DNA of 64,000 nt, taken from Symbiodinium microadriaticum (taxonomy: Eukaryota > Sar > Dinophyceae > Suessiales > Symbiodiniaceae). The translations under genes and the position numbers were made by a program. Location of the stretch: the NCBI GenBank assembly GCA_001939145.1, contig LSRX01000186.1, positions 251,035 to 315,034 of the forward strand, given 5' to 3'. Under the pieces are notes generated by a model. It saw only the letters and a list, made by a program, of their open reading frames with translations. It was not told the DNA's origin and made no database searches. Positions 1-11,030 of this stretch are shown here, one piece after another (position 1 is the stretch's first letter; every line of letters begins with the position of its first letter).

Positions 1-2
1 AG

Positions 3-114
3 ACGTTTCAAACCGCCAGAAACCCGGAAGGCCGTGGCGGGCCACCGACCGTCACGTGCCCTCTTCACGACGCCACCTTCGACTCCAGAACCGGCCAGGT
101 GGTTCGAGGCGAGG
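3..114 (+). CDS. Rieske [2Fe-2S] domain protein, exon (gene enters from the left edge)
   Basis: The frame that starts at nucleotide 3 reads GPPTVTCPLHDATFDSRTGQ and then VVRGE. This is the second half-site of a Rieske iron-sulphur cluster (family pattern C-P-x-H-G-x-x-F-x-x-x-T-G), where the Cys and His bind one iron. The first half-site (C-x-H) would lie upstream, outside the window. One oddity is Asp in place of the usual Gly after the His. The exon is taken to end at GAG G with a GT donor at 115, because this phase joins cleanly to the exon at 2134. A GT donor at 99 is the alternative. Small Rieske domains occur in ferredoxin-like proteins, nitrite reductase small subunits and AIF-type oxidoreductases; which one this is cannot be told from the fragment. 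Confidence 0.6.
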
Positions 115-1294
115 GTTTTAAAGTTTATTGGTTTAAGGTTTAGGGCGGCTTAGGGTTTTCGGGTTAGGGTTTATAGCTTTGGGCTTGAGGCTCAGCGCTG
201 TAAAGGCGTTCTTGTGTCCAGGAGCTAAGGTTGAGGGACGTAGTTCCAGGGTTCTAGGGCTTCAGGTGTTGAGATTTAAGTCTTTGAGGTTTTGTCGTTT
301 CGGTTCTGGAAGTCTTAGCTTGGGGGGGTTGTAAGGGCCGGATCTTTTGCTGCCTGTTGGTTTTGGTTTCATTCGGGTCCTTGCAGCAGGTTGTTGACCC
401 TAAACCCTGTTATCGTTGAGGGTTTCGGATTTAGGTTTAGAATTGGGGTTCGCGGGTGCAGATATTTTCTCAGTCCGCGGGTGCCGGCGGCGGAGAGCAT
501 TTCGAGTTCAGATCCAAGCATCTTTGGGCTCTTCTTTCAGAGTTCGCGGGCAGGTGAGCCCTGCAGCAAAGACCCTGAGCCTATGGCCTATGCAGCCCCA
601 AACACAACTTCTGAACATGAAACAGATAAACCCTGGCCCTGAAGCTCTTTTAGCTCATAGCTGCTAAACCCTGAACTCGTAAGGGTTTTGAGAGATCTGA
701 CCTAGGAGTTCGCGGTCAGAACCCAGAGCTGTTTAGGACGTCGGGTTTCAACTTCAGAGCCGTTTGATAGGTGCTATGATGTTGGATTCAGCCGGGAAAA
801 GCAACAAGACACCTAGCTCCTGAACCTCAACACAAAGCCCCAAACCACGAATCCAAAACCCGACCCTAAACCGAAATCCTTAAACCCCAAACTGTAAGTC
901 TTAGATGCCCAATCTAGAACGGATTCACGTGATGGCAGCTCATGGTTTCACATGCCGATGGGCACAGGGCTTAAGGGCTCAGGGCTTGGGGGTTTAGGGT
1001 TGAGGGGGTATGCCGGTTGCAAGGAAGGAAGCAATGGAAGCTGTGATCAGTCCTGTTGTTCACCCGGATAGGGTAAATGAGACCTTACTTATTGCTACCC
1101 ATGAGATTTCATGCATGGTGTTGAGTTCGTGGTGGAACCAACGACTTTCCATCCCTGCTTTCCTGAGGGCCCAGTGTGGACGGCATCGCGGTCTGCAAGT
1201 CCGAGGCCACATTCCAATTTAAACTTCAATCTTAAATTTACTCATGCTTTTATCGAACCTGAACCAGTACTGCTACATTCCCGGGTAGGTAGCT

Positions 1295-1665
1295 GGACAT
1301 GAGTGTGTGTGTATATATATATATACACATATTATATTATATATACAAAGATACATATATACACATACACATACGTACGTGCGCGCACACACACACACAC
1401 ATACACACTCCGGTTCTGTGAGTATACATGGCTAGACAAGCGCACAAATCTGTAAACATGCGAGTATGTATATGTATCTGTACACATATCTGTGTGCGTA
1501 TATATATATATATATATATACGAATTAAAGTACGTGTATGCATATTTATTTATATATACATACATATATCTCATATCATATCATATATATATATATACAT
1601 ACTATGCATGTCCACATACATACACGGATAAATATACATACATGTACATCCATATGAGCACATAT
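1295..1665. repeat. AT/CA-rich microsatellite region
   Basis: Runs of TA, CA and TACA motifs with interruptions. Open frames reported here on either strand are repeat products (Tyr/Ile/His-rich) and not genes. Confidence 0.9.
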
Positions 1666-1744
1666 ATGCAGGCATGCTTATACCACCACCACCAATGCAT
1701 TCATCATAATTTGTACAACTACCTCTAAAAGGCCAGTGCATACG

Positions 1745-1844
1745 GGGTAGTTCTCTAAATTAGGGTCCCTGGTTAGGGTCCCCAATATGGTACGGCACCC
1801 TTTATAGACAGGACCCCCAGGGACCCTACTTTAGAGAACTACCC
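1745..1844. mobile_element. MITE-like element, about 100 bp with about 28-bp inverted ends
   Basis: The left end reads GGGTAGTTCTCTAAATTAGG and continues GTCCCTGG. The right end is its near-perfect reverse complement (CCAGGGACCCTACTTTAGAG followed by AACTACCC). There is no coding capacity. It is a small non-autonomous inverted-repeat element with no second copy in this window. Confidence 0.75.
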
Positions 1845-2133
1845 TTCCACCCTAAACTTATCGATCTTTTAACAAGGAACCCCCCCCCTTATAGACCCTC
1901 ATAGAAGCTTTAAAGGAACCTTTTATATGTACGTGTCTAGTCCCATCCGAAGCATTCGAACCCGGAGTCCCTGTGATTTTGGGGTCCCGTTGTAAGGGTT
2001 TAGGGTCAAGCTTGGGGTTAAGGGTTGCAGTTAAAGTGTTTAATAATTTAAAGTTTAGGGTGCAGGGTTCCAAGTTTTATTTAAGTAAGGTGTTTAATAC
2101 TGTATTTCAAGTTCATGGTTTTGGGGTTTTTAG

Positions 2134-2219
2134 ATCTTGAGCAGGTGAAGAATGGGGTGCTATTCGCCGACCTCCCGCCAGAGCTGGTGGCTGGAACCGG
2201 CAAGCATCCGAAGGCACTT
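2134..2219 (+). CDS. Rieske gene, next exon (end of the Rieske fold)
   Basis: After the acceptor GGTTTTTAG the frame reads LEQVKNGVLFADLPPELVAG. Rieske domains end with a beta strand of the form V-x-x-G-x-[VIL]-x-[VA]-D-L-P, which this matches. The first two bases (AT) complete the codon left by the previous exon. The exon stops at a GC donor (GCAAGT at 2220), in phase 0. Codon third positions are GC-rich, about 17 of 25. The following exon was not found. Confidence 0.55.
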
Positions 2220-4609
2220 GCAAGTCCCCAAACCCCCTTGCAGGGATTGAGGGGAACCTATGTGCACATGCAAAGCTTATAGGCTGATAGACACGCAGCG
2301 GTAGTCTGGCGCCGTCGATGCCATTCCACGGACAACTGCGGTAGATTTTGTTCGGATGGGGTGCAGGCCCTTTCGCGGACGCAACGCAACACCCAGCGCA
2401 AAGGAAACTAGCCGACGAATCACAGGCCTGCGGAGCCATGCGGGGCCTTGACCGAGCCCCAGTCAGTCTCGTGTCCGTTTGACGCAGCGCTGCACGACGG
2501 CATCTACTGCCCTTCAAAGACGTTTCCAGCAACACTTGCCAGCTGCGGCATGGTGAATCGAGGGCCACGGAAGTGATGTGCATGACGCCGACCAAGCAGC
2601 CTTTCGAACTCTTTTGACGTGGTCGCATTCTTTCTGAACTCGAATGTGGGAGACCAAGCCATCGACCGAAACGGAATGACATCAGTTACGTTCAGTTTTC
2701 AACCTGGAACATAGCCTCGTTTTTCGGTTGACACCCTTATGTTAAGCCAACTTAATCGTCAGCGAGTTCCCGGTGTTTCTTTTCGAGAGCTGAAAGCATA
2801 AGTCCTCTTGCTCTAGCAGTGAGGCTTTCTAGCATTCTAGCATTGTTGGTTTGGCCGGCTTGCAATCTACCCCCTGCGAGCGAGGATCGGCAGCCTACTA
2901 GCCAGTCGCTGCAACCAGCCGCAAAGTCCGCATCTCCGAGCCCCCAAAAAACTAATCGTGGAACCTCAGTCTCTAGCAAAGCCTCCCAGACTCTTCCGGC
3001 GCATCGCATTTATCAGCCACGGGTGTTGCGCTCGTTCTGCGGCGCTGATCGCCTGCCCCATGAAAAGTGGTGTGGAAGTTTGTCCTCGCATCCGTTGTGA
3101 TGTGGTGACACCTGTGTCAGACGGTGGACATTCATACCAGGCATGAAGCTCCACTTCCGTGTGTTTGTCCCGTGCACAACTCCCCGTGCAGAGATGTCCA
3201 GACTAGCTGGTTGAGGCACACTTCTCATCATGTGCGAGTTTTGTGTGTCAATATGTGTTGCACAGCCCTCTCCGGCATGTCATGAAAGTTATGTTGCCGG
3301 AACATGCCGAAGCAGAAATGGCTTTGTTTTGTGGGTGGGTCCATGCATGGCCTGCTGGGTGTGGATGGTCTGTATATCCCAATGTGGAATATAATTAGGG
3401 TTTGTATATCCCAATTCGGAATATAGTTCGCAGGCTGCTGCCAGGTCGTTCTCATTCGACTGACGATGTTCAGGTGCTTGATTGACACAAAAGGGGTCTT
3501 GAATGCAGGCGAGTTGGGAAGGCAATGGGGCACAAACTTGCTACTCGTGGTGGCTCGTGTAGTGCGCCTGCACTGCGAGCCGACGACCTGTGGCCGCATA
3601 CGTGCGTGGGCGCAGTTGAGCGGGACCATGCGAAGTATTGCAAAGCACACTTTGCTGCCACGGCATCGTACTGGCCATGTGATCGAACTTGCTCTGTTGT
3701 GTGGTCCATGCCATCGTGGTCCAAATGTCTACGGCTACGGAATACAGGCAGAGTACAGTCCCTTACTTGTTCCAACCAGATGACTTGGCTTCTTGGTCTT
3801 GGTGAAGTTGATGCGATACCCAACATGACCGGCAAGTGCATGGATGCTGCAGGATGCTTGCCAGTTGGATGTGTTGCAAGCATCTGCCAGCATGATGCTT
3901 TCGCCCGATTTGTTGTACATCCCGCGTTTATACGTGCACCGCGATACAGTCGACGATGTATTGTCCATTTTTTCGCGACGACGCGGTGAACCACGACCCA
4001 TTGCAGCTGCAGAGTTGTTGCGACTTGCCTCTCGCAGCATCCAAGCGTCGTGTTGCACAGGCAACAAGCCCCCGCGACAGTGTACACCGTCGTAAACTTT
4101 TATGTTTGAGATACGCGACACCTGGAATCAAATCCGAATCCATGCGGATTGTCCTACGAAAAATCACCTCATGAACAACGAGTGTATGAAAATATGTTTT
4201 CATGTCGCGATCGCCGTCGATCACCGAAGGCAGCCTCCTCCTCTGAACCCCAAATGCCAAATGCCAGCATAGCCAGGGCGACGGCGTAACTACGGTCGTG
4301 GTGGCGGCCCAACGCGCGTACGCCATGTCGCTCTTGGACTTGCCGCTGGGCACGGCCCCATACTCGCTGAGCGGGGTCGTCCCGGACAGCCGCCTGCCAG
4401 CGCTGCCAGCGCCATGAGCCAATTGGCATGGCACGTAGGTAGACACCGCCAGGCTCAAGGACATCTCCGCGTGGGCGGCAACAGGCATCAACAAGAAAAG
4501 CACGCTGCTCTTGGTGTCGCGCACAAGCGATGCAACTGGCCCAAGCTGATTTGCTTGCCTGAAGCCTTGCAGCCGTCCGCATCGGGAGCATCCTTGCTTT
4601 GCAAAATTC
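2220..4609. other. no assigned gene
   Basis: Overlapping open frames of 60-280 codons occur on both strands at 2113-2682 and 3470-4776. They contradict each other and carry no domain I recognise. The right part may be decayed sequence belonging to the retroelement that follows. Confidence 0.4.
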
Positions 4610-5210
4610 AAACGGCCATTGTTGTCGAGGAATGTTGGGATGTCCTGCGCCGTCTGGTTGCACCCTGGCCCAGGCTGTCGCTCCACAGTTTGAAAGCAGC
4701 AGGCCTGTACGGGCGCGTGGGCAGCGAGGCTCTGCCGCACGTTTTCTGCGGCTACCGAAATCGATGTTCGTGCCACCGTCCTCTCTTTTGATGCCGATGG
4801 GGCATTCGACCATGTTTGCTCTCTGAGGGCACGGCCAGAGCTGCGTCCGCTCCTCCCCTTTGCCCGCCAGATACGGCTTTTCTCAGCAGCTATGCATGCA
4901 CAGACGGACGAGGCATCAAGCAGGGCGAAGGGGGGAGCAAGGAGATCCCGTAATGCCGCTGTTGTATTGTTTCGCCCAACAACAGATTTTGAAGAGGCCC
5001 AAGTGCAGCTGCGAGAGGGCGATGCGATCTTGGTTTACCTCGACAACATTTACATCGTCGCCACGCTTGACCGTGTCTGCGAAATCACGAGGCGCACCGG
5101 CATGCACTGTGGGCCCATGCACGCAGCGAGGAACCAAATGGAATTGCAGCGTCGCAAGGCGATCAGGGCGATCCAGAAGCTTTAGCGTGCGTAGCGGGCC
5201 GGACCAACAG
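4610..5210 (+). pseudogene. non-LTR retrotransposon reverse transcriptase remnant
   Basis: Three reverse-transcriptase motifs lie in the right order. Motif A is TEIDVRATVLSFDADGAFDH (about 4759-4820), motif B is RGEQGDPVMPLLYCFAQQ (about 4927-4985) and motif C is LVYLDNIYIVA (about 5030-5065). The finger region before them (CWDVLRRLVA, TLAQAVAPQF) is also visible. The motifs sit in different frames (motif B is shifted relative to A and C), so the copy carries several frameshifts. The catalytic YLDD box reads YLDN, losing one metal-binding Asp. The protein would have copied element RNA at a nick. This copy is dead. No endonuclease domain or element ends were recognised. Confidence 0.85.
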
Positions 5211-5414
5211 GCGCTCTGCCGAGGCCGCCGAAGCGCAATGCCAGGCCTTCAAATCGCGCTAAGCCTTGCAAACCAAAGCCTTGGGTTTGAGATCTTTTGG
5301 ATCTTATAGGGCTTTAAGGGAGTTTAGGGCCTTATAGGGTTTAGCCTTCGAGTTTTGGTGGGGTTGTGGGTTGAAGGGATGAGCGTCTTGGAGCTTAGTG
5401 TTCCCCTCTTTAAG

Positions 5415-5552
5415 CTGCCGCATGCTGCTGCGCGACTTGGCCCGAGCTACATTTGCCAGCACAGCGGTTGCCAAGCCGCGAGGAGTCGACGAGGCTCGGG
5501 TCCGCAAATTCCTCGCTCTCTATAGAGAAGGGAATTACAAGCGTTTTACTGC
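5415..5552 (+). CDS. probable first coding exon of a mitochondrion-targeted protein
   Basis: After the acceptor TTCCCCTCTTTAAG an ATG at 5422 opens MLLRDLARATFASTAVAKPR. This is Arg/Ala/Ser-rich and lacks acidic residues after position 5, as expected of a mitochondrial presequence. It continues GVDEARVRKFLALYREGNYK. The L-Y-R triplet recalls LYR-motif proteins but is too little for a family call. The exon end at a GA donor (5553) is chosen because its two leftover bases fit the exon at 6049. A GT donor at 5563 is the alternative. I do not recognise the protein. Confidence 0.45.
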
Positions 5553-6048
5553 GATGTTCACTGTTAGTCTTTAGGTTCAGACGGAGCAGCTGCGGCAAGC
5601 TGGAATGCAGGCATACAGTGCTTGAAATCCTTCTGGGTTTGGACACAGTGGCTCTTGCTGAAACCTTTCTTGAGCCATGCATCTAAGATGTAGAGATGGG
5701 GCATCTTCGAAGCGAAGGTCGCTTGGAGCGATCTGCGCATTTCCGAAGAGTCACCAGAAATCTTGGACGAAACCGGTGCGACCACGATTTGAGTATGAAG
5801 GGTCCTTGCCGTTGCCGTACACTTTCCGGACTTTAACTTTATTAGGAGGTAGACATGTTGAAAGGTTTTAGGTATTGCGGCTTGGTCGCAGACAGAAATC
5901 GGCTCGACTTGCAGTAGTGCCAAATTGACCCATTCGGTCGGCCGACCCTGAGTCATGTCCAACCTTTACCGCACAGCCCTGCCCCCCCCCCCCCCCACGA
6001 GGTTCAGGCGTTTTCGGGTCGTGATGCTTTTTCTCTTCCCCTTGCCAG

Positions 6049-6154
6049 GCCGTCCATGGCACTTGGGCGGGAATTCATCGTTGCCTCGTTGGCCCTCAAC
6101 ATCGTCGTGCTGGCCAGGGCCGTAGAACAGCGCATAGACGATGTGGCGCACGAG
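6049..6154 (+). CDS. membrane-segment exon, probably continuing from 5415-5552
   Basis: This exon follows a textbook acceptor (TTCTCTTCCCCTTGCCAG) and reads MALGREFIVASLALNIVVLA then RAVEQRIDDVAHE. About 27 of 35 codons end in G or C. The hydrophobic run could be one membrane helix. It ends at a GC donor (6155) in phase 0. If joined to the exon at 5415 through a GA-AG intron, it would give a small mitochondrial membrane protein. The joining is inference. Confidence 0.45.
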
Positions 6155-6484
6155 GCAGTATTAACTAGCAATTCTGCGCTCAGCTGTGGCCGTCAATGCC
6201 TCACCGGTTTTCTGACTTGAGTTTGGTGTAAACAAAGTTCTTTCGTCAAAGCAACGAGTGCATGTGAAGTAGTTTGCGGCCGTTCTGTTTGGCTGGTACG
6301 TGCAGAGTCACAGCAATTAGCTCCTTTCTGGTAGTACCTAGCCGCTTTAATGGCTGCAGTGTCAACCTTGGAGAATTCCGACATTGGTGTTCTTTGTCAG
6401 TGAAGTTGGCATGTCGATCCGAGGTTCCAGTGTGCTATGGCCTCTACACGAATGGCGAAGGCGATGGCTTCATCGGTAAACGGG

Positions 6485-6579
6485 ACGGTTGATGATATAA
6501 AACCTGCATTACCCAGAATAACGAATATACCACAGTTCCCATAGTGTCCTTAAGATAGGATTTGTATCATCAACAGAAG
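6485..6579 (-). mobile_element. MITE family 1, copy 1 (inverted relative to copy at 24237)
   Basis: The ends are GTTGATGATATAAAACCTGC and TTTGTATCATCAAC. The interior matches the reverse complement of the 24237-24343 copy (CATTACCCAGAATAA, CCATAGTGTCCTTAAG). Confidence 0.8.
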
Positions 6580-6628
6580 GACCAGGAAATACTCTTGTTC
6601 TCAGCTTGGCCCCCCTAATCCGGCGCAG

Positions 6629-6690
6629 GCATGAAGCATGTTTACGGAGCAGAGACTCCGGCGAGGGGCATTCTGAAAGCTATGTACACG
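6629..6690 (+). CDS. candidate exon, unknown protein
   Basis: After CGGCGCAG the frame reads MKHVYGAETPARGILKAM. The donor is unclear (GT near 6685 or GC near 6682). It is not linked to any neighbour. Confidence 0.25.
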
Positions 6691-7204
6691 CCACGGCCCG
6701 AGTTAGCCCCCTCCCCCCCCGACCCCGGACCCTGGGGGGCGGACACTTTTCGATTGCTTCTGAGACAATGGCGTTTGTAATTAGGTGCATCAGACACCCA
6801 GGGCATCCCAGGCTTGGCAGCCTGCCTCGGCTGAGTCTGAGGTCCATTCTCTTTGTATCCCTGGGTTTGGTGCCGGCGGTTTTCATCGACGAAGTGCGCG
6901 CCTTCGGCTGCATAGAGTCCTGTAGGCATGTGTGGATGTTGTCATCTCCTAAATCCCGAGTGTAGGTGTAGGATCATGCAAAATACCGTGTGAAGCCGCT
7001 TCAGAAGAAAGATGAACAGGTGAACATGTCTCCCTATATGAACTTGCAGTTAAGACAATTGATGCCCAGTCTACACAGCCTAAATCGACACATCGCAATC
7101 ATCATCCCAGCACTAAGTGCCTTTCCAGGAGTTGGTGCGCAGTTTATGGCTGCTGGACTTCTCATAGTGCAGAGCCTTGTCTCGCAAAAGCTTCTCAATA
7201 GGTA

Positions 7205-7208
7205 ATAA

Positions 7209-7243
<35 letters not shown>

Positions 7244-7244
7244 C

Positions 7245-7301
<57 letters not shown>

Positions 7302-7302
7302 C

Positions 7303-7357
<55 letters not shown>
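7205..7357. repeat. (TAG)n trinucleotide array
   Basis: About 150 bp of TAG units with two ACG interruptions. Any poly-Tyr, poly-Thr or poly-Leu frame here is an artefact. Confidence 0.95.
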
Positions 7358-8275
7358 CCATGATAGTAACAATAGTAACTACAATAGTAATAATATCAAT
7401 AGTAGCAAAAGCGGGGGTTTAGTGATTCTGTCCTCCTGGTTCTGCAGCGAGAACGCATGATTGCACATGTCCCCAACCTTTTCAGTTTTGTGGTCGCCGT
7501 TGTAGGCACTGGCTTCGATCAGGGCTATGGTGAAAACATGAAAGAGCCAGATGAAGCTGTGCAAGATCCTGGTGCCATGGTTGCTTCCCATCCGACCTGC
7601 AGACATAGCAATGCCTCGCCTATCCCAGATATGAGCGTCGAAAATAGACAATGATGTAACTATACACTGTACCATAATAACCTAATTATCATTCGTATAT
7701 TCAAACTATACTGTACCTATAGTTAGCATATTTAATCATCATAAAGCTATTTAGTTAGTTTTTTGAAACATAAGAGCCCAGGATTCCTCCACCCCCCCTG
7801 AGCCACTCTTGCTTTGATCTGGCCACCACTGCCCAGAATCGTCTACAAGTTCTTGACGCCTGCCACCACAACAGGCGCATGAGCAGTGTAGGGCTGAGGG
7901 TTCAGGGGAACGCTGAGCACTTCAGAGAGAGCTCGTTCAACAGAACAGGGAACCCTGAAGAGAGGGAGAGCTTTGCTTGTGTCGGTCGGGTAGACTCATA
8001 GCAGCTTGAAGTTGCAGTAGTTCGGCAGGCAAGGGCTGCACATATTGCAGCAGGGTGTGGTTTAGATGTCGAGTCACGGAGACTGGCACATAAAAGCACC
8101 ACTAAGAAACAGCAGACAAGATAGAGATGCAGCTTGCAGGTCAAGGAAATGGTGGTTCGTCAGGCGAAAGCATGAGTCAGCATGAGTCTATCATGTTGCA
8201 TCCACAACAAAACTGGAGTCATTGCCGTTACATCGGGGATCTCTGGTCCTTTCTCCTTTCCTTTGGTCTGTGCAG

Positions 8276-8328
8276 GTGGGGTGCCGCCCGGGTTTAGCAT
8301 GCTCCTGGGCAGCTTCATTTCTTCAGGG
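8276..8328 (+). CDS. candidate exon, unknown protein
   Basis: This exon is bounded by one of the best splice sites in the window: a long pyrimidine tract TTTCTCCTTTCCTTTGGTCT then GTGCAG, and a GTGAGT donor at 8329. It reads GVPPGFSMLLGSFISSG. The protein is unknown. Confidence 0.45.
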
Positions 8329-8771
8329 GTGAGTTCTGAAGCCTTCGGAAAGGCTCTTGGTTTTTGGATTAAACCAGGCTCGCATGTAGGGTCTATGTAG
8401 GGGTCGTCTGCATCATCTGAATCTGGATAGGCTGGTCTGTCTTGAGATTGACGGGGACACCCTAAAACTCATAACATGTGGCTAGGTCTCAGACTTCGGT
8501 GGTGGAAGGTTTGGGTGTTGTCTCTGTGCATACTTTCCGGGAACACTCTGTTCCACGTGGTATCACACTACTTTTTATGACTATGATTATCGTGAGTCTA
8601 CAGCCCACGCCAAGAACTCGCCACTGAACAAGAAGCAGGTTTGCCGTTGTAAGTTGTAAGGTCGAGGGTTGTAAGTTTAGGGTTTAGGAGTTTACGGTGT
8701 GGCGCTCAGGGGTTTAAGGGTTTACGGTTGGCCCTATAAACCCCGTGGCAGCACACATGCTGCAATTGCAG

Positions 8772-8863
8772 GGTCGATAACCTCGGGGTTGATGACGCGG
8801 ATATTGGGCTGTTGGATAGGACTTGTCGGCAAGTCTTGCTGCTCAGGAACCCTGCCGTTCTCA
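8772..8863 (+). CDS. candidate exon, unknown protein
   Basis: After CAATTGCAG the frame reads VDNLGVDDADIGLLDRTCRQ then VLLLRNPAVL, with a GT donor near 8864. The Asp/Leu/Arg composition is protein-like, but no family is recognised and a second frame is also open. Confidence 0.4.
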
Positions 8864-9107
8864 GTAGCTTCCCGGCTGCACAGTCATCCAATTTTTCCTG
8901 TTGAGGGCAGGATCAGAATCAGTAGGTACCACTAGGAGGCGCTGAGCGCTTGAGAGATTCTCCCTAATCATCGGAGTTCAAGTTCGTGAGTCGCTCTCGG
9001 AGGGCTATGGTCGCCTCTGGGCATCCGACACAGGGGTGTCGCAATTGGAGTTGCACGCTCAGCTTCAAAATATCCCGAATGGCGACTTCTGAAGGTAGGC
9101 GAGGCAG

Positions 9108-9188
9108 CCCGAAGCAAAAGTCGAGGACGTGCCCCAGCCCAAGCCTGTTCCCTTTACTTATTACGCGCTGATTGCTCGAATTTGGTTT
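9108..9188 (+). CDS. candidate exon, unknown protein
   Basis: The frame reads PEAKVEDVPQPKPVPFTYYA then LIARIWF, between GGCGAGGCAG and a GTGGGT donor at 9189. The length is a multiple of three. Possibly the run-in to a membrane helix. Confidence 0.4.
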
Positions 9189-10410
9189 GTGGGTGTCAGT
9201 GACGAAGGGCCTGTGATGCAGTAGCCTGTTGTTTGCATCGAGATCAGGGAAGCTGAGAGTACTTGCACTGCGCCTCTCTTCTGCGAACCTGGTGAAAAAG
9301 TAACTTCATTTTCCTATAGGTTGGCAAAACTGAAGCTGTTGTTCTAAGAGCTGGAAGAGAGCCTCTAAATCCAGCTTCGCTTGAGCCGCTCAACCCCCTC
9401 AGAGAAGCACCCGGACCTGAACACCTCAAGGTCTGCATCCTACAACAAACACAGCTTTCCTCAAACCAGACATTCTGCACCGTCGGCTAAGACTTGGGCA
9501 TTGCGCTTTTTCACTGCATCACCCTTGGGATTTTCCTGGCGCACGCGCCGGCTTGACGGAGTCTTGAACTTGCATTGCAGGGAGCTCGGAAATACAGGGC
9601 CGTCGTTCAGTTCTCCCCTATGTATATGTCATCCGCCTGAACCTGCTCCGGAAACAGAGGTGCATGTAAACCCCCGGACCCTGCATTCTGTCAGCCGGGT
9701 ACTCCAGCACCACAAACGCAGCTTTGGATCTACAGAGGCAGCTCCCGAAAGGAATACGAACTTAGAAGACAGGCTTCCCCAAATCTCATGCATCCTCACG
9801 CCAAGGAAGATGTCACTAGGAAGCTTTTCAGCTTGCCTGCCCTTGCTGTTGCATGGTTCTTCTATTGTAGGCCAAAGAAGTCAAGAACAAAGATTCGGAG
9901 CCCCAATTGCAGAGAGCGTCAAAGGGAGTCTTAATAATTCTTGGAAAGGCTTCAGTTACGTTACGATGTTGAGTTGAGGGTCGAGGNGGGGTTTAGGGGT
10001 TGAGGTTTCGGGTGTCGGGCTTAGGGATGTTGAGTTGAGGGTCGAGGGGGGGGGAACGAGAGGTACATCGTTCTTGGGGTTCCAGGCTTAAGGCTCGTAG
10101 GTGCTGGGTTCCGTACAGTGTCGACGACTTGGCGGGCTGTTGATTTAGGAATACAGGCTTGAGGCCCAGGGGGGCCTGCGCCAGTAAACTTCGAAGTTCG
10201 TTCCACGGAAAATCACTGCCGGTCCGCGGACGTAGCGAGAAAGCTCAGGAGCCATCTGCGGATATTCGGGCAGGAGTTCAGTCGTGAGCACCGCATCCGG
10301 TCTCACGCAACACCATGTGCAGCATGAGCAGCCGCCGCAGAAAAGCCAGACTTGTTTCTACAGTATGATTTCATGATACTTCATGCATATTGCCTTTTTT
10401 GTTTGACGAG
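9189..10410. other. no assigned gene
   Basis: A 198-codon open frame (9381-9977) is Ser/Pro/Arg-rich with no recognised domain, and may be chance. A single N at 9987 sits between two copies of the same 22-base word. Confidence 0.4.
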
Positions 10411-10506
10411 GGTCTTCGAACGAGCAGCAGTAGCCGAAGCAGGCCATCTGAACAAATGCTCCACGACATCCAAAGCCGTCGAACTTTGAGCAACCAATGG
10501 CAGAAG
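10411..10506 (+). CDS. candidate exon, Ser/Arg-rich
   Basis: After TGCCTTTTTTGTTTGACGAG the frame reads GLRTSSSSRSRPSEQMLHDI then QSRRTLSNQWQK. It closes in phase 0 at a GT donor (10507). It could be a disordered, phosphorylatable linker. Unknown protein. Confidence 0.4.
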
Positions 10507-11000
10507 GTCTAGTTATCTAGTTTCATCCACGACCATCCTAGGCATCGTCGCTGTGGTTGCTACGGTAGCCATGGTACCTCATGCTGCCCCACCTAAACCC
10601 AGATCATCCCAGATGGCCTACTCATGATTCGGACAACAGCCTGGTCGTTTCGTCGCTGCTTCATCTAGAACAACAATGTCGCGTTTTGCTTGCGCATGCA
10701 AGCTTTGAAGGAGTCACTAAATATTAAATGTTAGCACAGCGTACCGTATACATTACGAGTGCTCGGACCAGTTGTTCTCTGCATCGTGAAACCCGACCGC
10801 TGCTCGAAGGCTCGAGGCAGCCTTAGGCTGTAGCCGAATGCGAGCCTCACGCGGCAGCATGCCTGCACCAGACTCATGCGCCGCTTATCGGCAAGTGCTT
10901 GTTGTTTCCAGTTCCCTGCCGACTGCCGTTTCAGAAGGGTGCAGGTGCGAGAAGTTGTTGGCCCCCAGCAATGCATAGAAGGGGATGCGAGGGGCTTTAA

Positions 11001-11030
11001 AATCCCGAAGCCCAATTGGGCTTCGGGATT
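11001..11030. repeat. perfect 30-bp palindrome
   Basis: AATCCCGAAGCCCAA is followed directly by its exact reverse complement, with no spacer. It has a GC-rich stem and could form a hairpin or cruciform. Confidence 0.95.

Larger units (their letters stand above)
115..2133 (+). other. probable intron of the Rieske gene
   Basis: The stretch holds many TTTAGGG-like words (about 118-180, 850-900, 970-1000, 1990-2060), an AT/CA microsatellite near 1300-1665 and a small inverted-repeat element at 1745-1844. A further possible exon lies at 474-553: it follows a pyrimidine-rich TTTTCTCAG and ends at a strong GTGAGC donor, but all three frames are open, so it is not placed in the model. Confidence 0.45.

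Noticed and set aside
3470..4776. long minus-strand frames over the region before and inside the reverse transcriptase
   Set aside because: They overlap the + strand RT motifs and have no recognisable content.
5564..5962. 132-codon minus-strand frame
   Set aside because: Protein-like in places, but with no codon bias, no domain, and opposite to the gene direction of the window.
9381..9977. 198-codon open frame
   Set aside because: Ser/Pro/Arg-rich with no domain. A frame of this length can arise by chance once or so in 64 kb read in six frames.
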